DNA of 64,000 nucleotides from Mesostigma viride (taxonomy: Eukaryota > Streptophyta > Mesostigmatophyceae > Mesostigmatales > Mesostigmataceae). Shown here piece by piece: positions 58,459-64,000 of this stretch (the stretch's first letter is position 1; each line of letters starts with the position of its first letter). A program made the position numbers and the translations under genes. The notes under the pieces are model-generated. The model saw only the letters and a list, made by a program, of their open reading frames with translations, searched no databases and had not been told where the DNA came from. The stretch is taken from the NCBI GenBank assembly GCA_009746045.1, contig RPFO01000065.1, positions 5,767,269 through 5,831,268 of the forward strand, written 5' to 3'.

Positions 58459-59114
58459 ATATATATTCATTGAGAATGATAGATTACGGAGGTGAGATAG
58501 GCATGCAACATAAGGAAAAACCCGATAACTGGGAGTTCTAAGCCCGTGGGAGGCACGCCAGTGCGGTATAGATAGATGTTGTAGTTAGTAATGCTGTTAG
58601 ATAGATGTCGTAGGTAGCTGATGTACTGAGATAGCTTTGACCGGTACCTAGCCGGACTGTTTGCACCCACCCATCCATCCATCGGGGTTAATGCTCCGTG
58701 ACTCCCCAACGGGAGCACGAGTCTAATTAATTAATTAACTGGGAGAATAACCCTGAAGAAATTAAAAGTAATCTGACACGGACATCCAACAAGGATCACG
58801 TCAGCTGCACAAGGTACAACTAACTATACATCACAAAACTACACGCAGCAACAGCGCTGCCGGCCCACCATGCAGGCCTGGAAGGGATCTAGACCGCATG
58901 GGTCGCGACAAAGTCGGCCCGGGTGCGGCGGAATAACACATCCGGCCACGGTGCGAGTGAGGGCGAGTGACAGGCGCTGCCGCCAATACGAGGACCACGT
59001 GCGGGCCGACCACGGGGCGGTCTGACCCTCGAGGTCGAGAAAGTATTCACGGCGCTGGCAGCACTCGTGGAAAAACTCCGCTGTCTTGGGGCCCATGGCC
59101 CCGAACTCCTCCAT
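58459..59114 (-). pseudogene. LINE-like RT 3'-end fragment, copy a
   Basis: A minus-strand frame (58839-59114) carries EEFGAMGP, FHECCQRRE and WSSYWRQRLSLAL blocks. This looks like the C-terminal part of a non-LTR retrotransposon reverse transcriptase, where a VPF..E.FG..GP block precedes a W..RLS.AL block near the stop. About 400 bp on the 3' side is nearly identical to copy c (59660-60070) apart from an inserted 210-bp segment. It is truncated at the 5' side, and one residue block is changed (REYFLDLEG against REDRLDLEG). The LINE assignment is from motif memory. Confidence 0.5.
58536..58745. mobile_element. SINE-like short insertion with 10-bp target duplication
   Basis: A segment of about 200 bp present in copy a but absent from copy c. 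TAACTGGGAG flanks it (58526-58535 and 58736-58745), and the empty site in copy c reads GATAACGGGGAGAATAACC (about 59724-59742). It ends with (ATTA)n next to the right-hand duplication and contains ATAGATAG and (CATC)n words. Length, tail and target duplication fit a SINE; no clear RNA polymerase III box was identified. Confidence 0.6.
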
Positions 59115-59159
59115 ATATATTATAAAAATATAATTACTTACAGCAGAGTGAAATCACTC

Positions 59160-59657
59160 AAACCAAAGCAAACGCCCAGCTATCTATAAACCTATATACA
59201 GAGCCATGTCAAAGCTCTATACTACGATAAGACCAATGGAAACGCCTAACGGGAGGAACCTAATAGCCCTGCTGCACCGCAAAATCAGCCCGCGTACGGC
59301 GGAGCATGATGTCAGCCACATGTGGCCCGAGTCAGCGCGACCGACAAGCGCTGACGCCAATATGACGTCCAGGTCCGCGCCGACCATGGGGCCCGCTGGC
59401 CCTCCAGGTCCAGCCGGTCCTCCCGGAGCCGGCAACACTCCTTGAAGAAGGCGGAGGTCAGGGGCCCCATGGCCCCAAACTCCTCCAGGACAAAGGGCAC
59501 CACACGATGGTGCCCGACGTCGCCGTAGGCCAGGAGCTTGGCCCGCTCCGCCCGGTCCGCCGTGTAACCTGCCGTGAGGGAGGCCCCAGCCACGTGGCTA
59601 AGAGCCAAGGGCCGCGCCACCGAAACGTCAATAAGCAGATGCCGGCCACCGAAATAT
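59160..59657 (-). pseudogene. LINE-like RT 3'-end fragment, copy b
   Basis: The minus-strand frame 59312-59620 extends further upstream than the other two: TADRAERAKLLAYGDVGHH, VVPFVLEEFGAMGP, FFKECCRLREDRLDLEG and WTSYWRQRLSVALTRA. It is a diverged relative of copies a and c. This arrangement matches the C-terminus of LINE-type RTs (a K..Y....FVPF..E.FG..GP stretch). No RT catalytic domain is present. Confidence 0.5.
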
Positions 59658-59659
59658 CC

Positions 59660-60178
59660 GTATATATATTCATTGAGAATGATAGATTACGGAGGTGAGA
59701 TAGGCATGCAACATAAGGAAAAACCCGATAACGGGGAGAATAACCCTGAAGAAATTAATAGTAATCTGACACAGACATCCACCAAGGATCACGCCAGCGG
59801 CACAAGGGACAACTAACTATACATCACAAAACTACACGCAGCAACAGCGCTGCCGGCCCACCATGCAGGCCTGGAAGGGATCTAGACCGCATGGGTCGCG
59901 ACAAAGTCGGCCCGGGTGCGGCGGAATAACACATCAGCCACGGTGCGAGTGAGTGCGAGTGACAGGCGCTGCCGCCAATACGAGGACCACGTGCGGGCCG
60001 ACCACGGGGCGGTCTGACCCTCGAGGTCGAGGCGGTCTTCACGGCGCTGGCAGCACTCGTGGAAAAACTGAATATATATGTGCACTCGATCAGTTATCTG
60101 CATGCAACCGCCTTTGTACACGATATGCACACGATTCAATCGAGTAGGTACGTCACGCAGGGCATGTACCATGTGCAC
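59660..60178 (-). pseudogene. LINE-like RT 3'-end fragment, copy c
   Basis: Near-identical to copy a over about 400 bp and without the 210-bp insertion, so it represents the empty site. The minus-strand frame includes FFHECCQRREDRLDLEG, WSSYWRQRLSLALTRTVAD and VLFRRTRADF. It is truncated upstream at about 60,070, beyond which the sequence is unrelated. Confidence 0.5.
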
Positions 60179-62470
60179 AACGTATCTGACTAGTAGCTAA
60201 CTAGGCCAATCCTGATGGCCATGATGCACATGCATACATTGCACGGCCAAGAAAGCCAAAGCCCGGACCAGATGCCTTCGATCAGATAGATGAATTGCAT
60301 GCACATATGCAACATATTCGCGTGCGCACTCTGATATCCGTATATATAACGGGAGTTGGCCAAACAATTATGCGAAAAATCCTGTAGTACGGAATACGCT
60401 GGTTCTGGTATAGTTAAAAAATAGTAGTATCATTGGCAACCATAGTGCTTGACAAGCACCGACAAGATAACAGCAGGCATGACCTATCATGGTCCGGATT
60501 CTCCAGATTTCTGGCCTGCGATGTTTGTCTCATTGACAGCACAGCTGTCCTGGAGATCGAACTGATTAAACATGCCTCACTGGCAAGTTTACATAACATG
60601 CTCAGGCCTGTGAGCTTATGTGGGATTCCCCACCCAGCTCAGTCATGAAGAGCCATGGTGCTGAAAAGATTAGGCCAAGTAAATGCAGCTACCAAGCAAC
60701 CAGCACTTGCGAACATGTTCCAAACGAAGTCAGTCTTGATAAACACGCCCATCATGCCTACAGCAGCATGCCTGAGACCCCTCAGCTGCTCGATTCTGCA
60801 GCGCTCGGGGCACACCGGTGCGCTCGGGGCCGTACCATTGTCTCTATAATATTCCCTCTGGGAGGTCAGTGGCACACTACTTCCCTCCCCATCTATGTCA
60901 CACCCTGACCATTAGTAGCGCAACTTCATCGCAGCAGCTCAGATCAGCCCATGCTCATGTTGCGCCCTCGCTTATCATCGGCGCGTGGAGGAAAAGCATT
61001 GCCGTAGGCATATCCCATCCCGGAGCTGTTGTCAAAGGAATAACAGAGAAACAAGGTAGGGGCGAAAGAGAGTGAGTTCAGAAGCAATATCTGTTAGGCA
61101 AACTTTTTTTTGTCGTGTTATCCAGTGTTACGTGGTGTCATCCAGAAAAAAAAAGGACAAAGAGAAATACAGAGAGGTTGACCCATCATCTTAACCAATT
61201 GACAAACTGGCCATGAAGCGGTCCCTGCAATAAATGAGGATAAATGTGCATGCTGGCCATGTCGAGAAGTTGCTAAATGCCAAGCCGGTTCATTGAGGCC
61301 CAAGTACAAGCCGGGTGTAGAGAGGCCCACGTCTCACCCATGCTCAAAGCAGCTCATGATTCCACGCCTGTGGTAGGTAGTCAGTACTACACCGACCATA
61401 GCAATATTGAACAGAAGAGTCTGCGCATTTTACAGTACGTTAAGCACCAGTCAGGGAATAAGGTTAATTACCTGCTAAGACCTGCTTCTGGCTTGTTGAA
61501 ACAGATTTCGAGCTTCTCTGGGGCAGGAAGAATGGGGTGGACCTTTAAAAACTGGCAAGCTGGCTAAACGGTGGGCGAGAGACTGGTGGCTTCGGTGACA
61601 ATCACTAGTGCACAGCGTGCTCACTTTTATGAATAGGCAGGTCAGAACTTACCTGCCACAATCCTTCGCTCATGCTCAGTACTTCTGAAGTCAGTTACCA
61701 ATATGAGCATGGAAGTAAGGGCCCTAGACAAGTACTGCCCTTCGTGGCATTGGTGGCCTCCACAAGCTTAACCATCCCCCACTGCAGCTGACCTTAAATC
61801 TAGACTGGACATTGTCGCTTGAAGCAGAGACCAACAAAAAAGGAAACTTAACATTGCAACAGTCTGCCCTCATGGTGAGCGACTTTGCCCACTCCTTGCA
61901 CACCAACGCAAGACAAAGAAAGCAAGGCCAGACGGAAGTATTTGCGAAATTGTGGGTGGTGACGGCAGCTAGCTTGGCCACGTGACCAGGGCGGTGGGCC
62001 CAAGAAGGCAACACGCGGTGGTGCTATGCCCTGTGCCCACTCCATTGACGGCTTCCAGAGAGTAAAACTAGATACCTCAAGTGGAGAAAGAAATGGAAAC
62101 AAGACCATAATGAGTCGCATAGGCATGAGAGAGACGCAAAATCATGCGCAGCTGAGTCTACTACGCGACATACCGGTTCGAATTGCTTCCATCCTTGCTC
62201 TGCAGGAAATAGGGCACGGCCGGGGCGTGTGTGCCGTGGGGTATGAACAGGGGTCAAGCCACACGGCAGGGGGGGGGGGGGGAGGGAGGCGTGGCATGCC
62301 ACAGGGACAAGGATCGGTCGACAAGGAAAAAACAGGGAGGGATAGGCAGTGTTTAGTGGCCGGTGGATGCATCTGTGAGTATGGTGGCAATGTGCACGTC
62401 CGTGTGTGCACACACAAGGCTACGGCAGGACAAACAAGCTAGACGAAGTAGAAGGATAAACAGCCCTCCC
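60179..62470. other. no gene recognised
   Basis: About 2.3 kb with no frame above about 140 codons, no recognisable motif on either strand and no clear repeat apart from a poly-G run at 62270-62282. Possibly intergenic or intronic. Confidence 0.4.
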
Positions 62471-62721
62471 CGGTGATGGTGGTTGGACGAGCGGTTGGAG
62501 GGGAACAACAGCAAGCCGGTGGCAGGGCCGGCGTTGTCCCCTCGACAGACCAGCGCGGATGCTGGGATGTTCCCCGAAGCAAGCTGGTCTGGATCGTACA
62601 AAAATGCTTGCAGGGGGGATCAACAGCCCACGCGGCACCATGGTTTTGCGAGCAGCATCCACGATGGAGCCAACCTGCAACCAGGCTGGTCGACCTATTC
62701 TTCATAAATAAATTGCCTACC

Positions 62722-63000
62722 TGCCTGCCTGCCCGCCCGCCCGCCCGCCCGCCCGCCCGCCCGCCCGCCCGCCCGCCGCCCGCCGCCCTCCCGACCGGCC
62801 GACCGACCGATCGACCGGCCGACCGACCGATCGACCGACTGACTGTCTGACTGACTGACTGACTGACTGACTGACTGACTGACTGACTGACTGACTGACT
62901 GACTGACTGACTGACTGACTGACTGACTGACTGACTGACTGACTGACTGACTGACTGACTGACTGACTGACTGACTGACTGACTGACTAACGACCTGCCT
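62722..63000. repeat. compound tetranucleotide microsatellite
   Basis: (CCTG)n and (CCCG)n at 62716-62788, (GACC)n with GATC variants at 62790-62838, then (GACT)n over about 62,836-62,990. The (SQSV)n frame on the opposite strand is only a translation of the GACT run. Confidence 0.95.
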
Positions 63001-63135
63001 GCCTGCCGATCCATCCGCCTATCATCCGCCTATCATCCGCCTATCCATCTGCCTATCCATCCGCCTATCCATCCGCCTATCATCTGCCTATCATCTGCCT
63101 ATCCATCCGCCTATACATCCGCCTATACATCTGCC
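63001..63135. repeat. CATCCGCCTAT minisatellite
   Basis: Repeated CCGCCTATCATC, CTGCCTATCCATC and related units of about 11-13 bp. Confidence 0.85.
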
Positions 63136-63227
63136 TCTATAAGTCTGTTCGGGAAACTTCTCAAGAGACATCACAAATGCGTCAGCATGGACTGCTCCCA
63201 GCAGGCCACCTGGACAAGCACTCGTAC

Positions 63228-63341
63228 CTTGGGCAGGCCGTGGGAGCTCCCAGGGGGCGCCAGCTCGGGCAGTGGGCAGTCCAGCGTGAGGCTGTGGTTG
63301 CTGTGGTGCGCTTTGGTGTCCATCATCACAAAGTGGTCAAA
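63228..63341 (-). CDS. probable single exon of a host gene, unknown product
   Basis: 114 bp (38 codons, phase 0 on both sides). It is preceded on the minus strand by a pyrimidine-rich stretch and acceptor GTCACACAG, and followed by donor GTACGAG after AAG. The peptide begins FDHFVMMDTKAHHSNHS and ends SSHGLPK; it is of normal composition and unlike the surrounding simple sequence. I do not recognise the family. Neighbouring exons were not found in the microsatellite-rich flanks. Confidence 0.45.
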
Positions 63342-63389
63342 CTGTGTGACGGCCGCAGGGAGGGGGGGGGATTGACAAGGGGGAAAGAC

Positions 63390-63553
63390 AGGGGCCGAAA
63401 AGGGGGCAAGAAAGGGGGCAAGAAAGGGGGCAAGAAAGGGGGCAAGAAAGGGGGCAAGAAAGGGGGCAAGAAAGGGGGCAAGAAAGGGGGCAAGAAAGGG
63501 GGCAAGAAAGGGGGCAAGAAAGGGGGCAAGAAAGGGGGCAAGAAAGGGGGCAG
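63390..63553. repeat. 12-bp minisatellite GGGGGCAAGAAA
   Basis: About 13 near-perfect copies. It lies just upstream of the acceptor of the exon at 63228-63341 in gene orientation, so it is probably intronic there. Its period is a multiple of three, which explains the (GGKK)n and (PPFL)n frames. Confidence 0.95.
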
Positions 63554-63797
63554 GGAGTAGGGAAAGGAGGAGAAAAAAGTAGGCATGCAGGTCAGCTGTG
63601 CTGTAGAGCGCGGGGGCAGGTGCGGGATGGGAGAGCTGGTGGGGGCGGGAGGGGATGATGACAAGCAGAGGCAGGTCCAAGAGCGGACAAGTCCAAGCAC
63701 GGCATGGCAGATGCCGTAGCGGCTCGGCGAGGACCTGGGGGGGAGGGGGGACGGCGGACGAGGCACGGGGGGCCGGGGACGGAATGCAGATACTGCC

Positions 63798-63842
63798 ATG
63801 TGTGTGTGTGCGTGCGTGTGTGTGTATGTGTGTGGGGGGGGC
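63798..63842. repeat. GT microsatellite ending in poly-G
   Basis: (TG)n with CGTGCG interruptions followed by GGGGGGGG. No gene is supported in 63,560-64,000. Confidence 0.85.
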
Positions 63843-64000
63843 GCGTACAAAAACACAAACACTATTGCAAACGCGTGTGCTGCAAGGCTAGTGCAGAGCA
63901 AGGGTTGCGTGCAAAGTGCTGGCGTCATGCCATGCTTGCATGCAGAAGTGTGGCATAGTGAAACGGAATGGCTCGCATGCAGACTGCTGGCGTACCGGGT

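Noticed and set aside
62439-63014. 191-codon (SQSV)n frame on the minus strand
   Set aside because: It is the (GACT)n microsatellite; a four-base unit gives a four-residue repeat in any open frame.
63177-63680. (GGKK)n and (PPFL)n frames
   Set aside because: Both come from the 12-bp minisatellite. Only the short exon inside the minus-strand frame has independent support.

Overview
The window is nuclear DNA of a eukaryote. Spliceosomal introns (GT..AG, all phase 0), Copia-type LTR retrotransposons with primer sites of the TGGTATC type (initiator tRNA-Met in plant elements), an interstitial CCCTAAA-like tract and a plastid-like tRNA-Ser relic together point to the green lineage (an alga or basal streptophyte). 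That placement is an inference. There is no prokaryotic gene organisation.

Layout. (1) 1-6,400: a plus-strand multi-exon gene resembling a eukaryotic DDE-type transposase, with exons 300-1214, 1471-2226 and 5374-6041. Its introns carry a recurring palindrome, CCAACGGCCGTTGG. Intron 2 has taken in a gag-only LTR retrotransposon (2403-5242, minus strand, TSD AAATG). The gene fades into a short telomere-like tract at about 6,363. (2) 6,410-8,205: a G/T-rich minisatellite, followed by about 110 bp of AT-rich sequence. (3) 8,315-55,340: a very large satellite built on a 40-bp unit, about 770 units or 31 kb in five blocks, with C/A on the top strand. Four retroelements split it, each flanked by a 5-bp target duplication of satellite sequence: a gag-only element (14545-17344), a Copia-like gag-IN-PR-RT element cut off inside RT (30660-36422), a gag-PR element (41831-46818) and a non-coding LTR element (52272-54946). 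(4) 55,340-58,460: CA-rich DNA, a tRNA-Ser-like relic, TGTAGGG-type repeats and more copies of the palindrome. (5) 58,460-60,070: three fragments of the 3' end of a LINE-like reverse transcriptase gene, one carrying a SINE-like insertion. (6) 60,070-64,000: mostly unrecognised sequence and microsatellites, with one probable host exon on the minus strand (63228-63341).

The long open frames across the satellite arise because the 40-bp consensus has no stop codon in any frame. I do not annotate them as genes. The real coding content is the transposase-like gene, three Gag or Gag-Pol regions, RT fragments and one exon. None of the LTR elements has a complete pol, so all would need enzymes supplied in trans. 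LTR pairs are identical or differ by about one base, so the insertions are recent and postdate satellite amplification.

Most notable: the Copia-like element with its protease-like domain after integrase and only 13 bp of 3' LTR; the intron-associated palindrome; a hairpin at the start of three unrelated LTR families; and the satellite's higher-order structure and Z-DNA-prone sequence.
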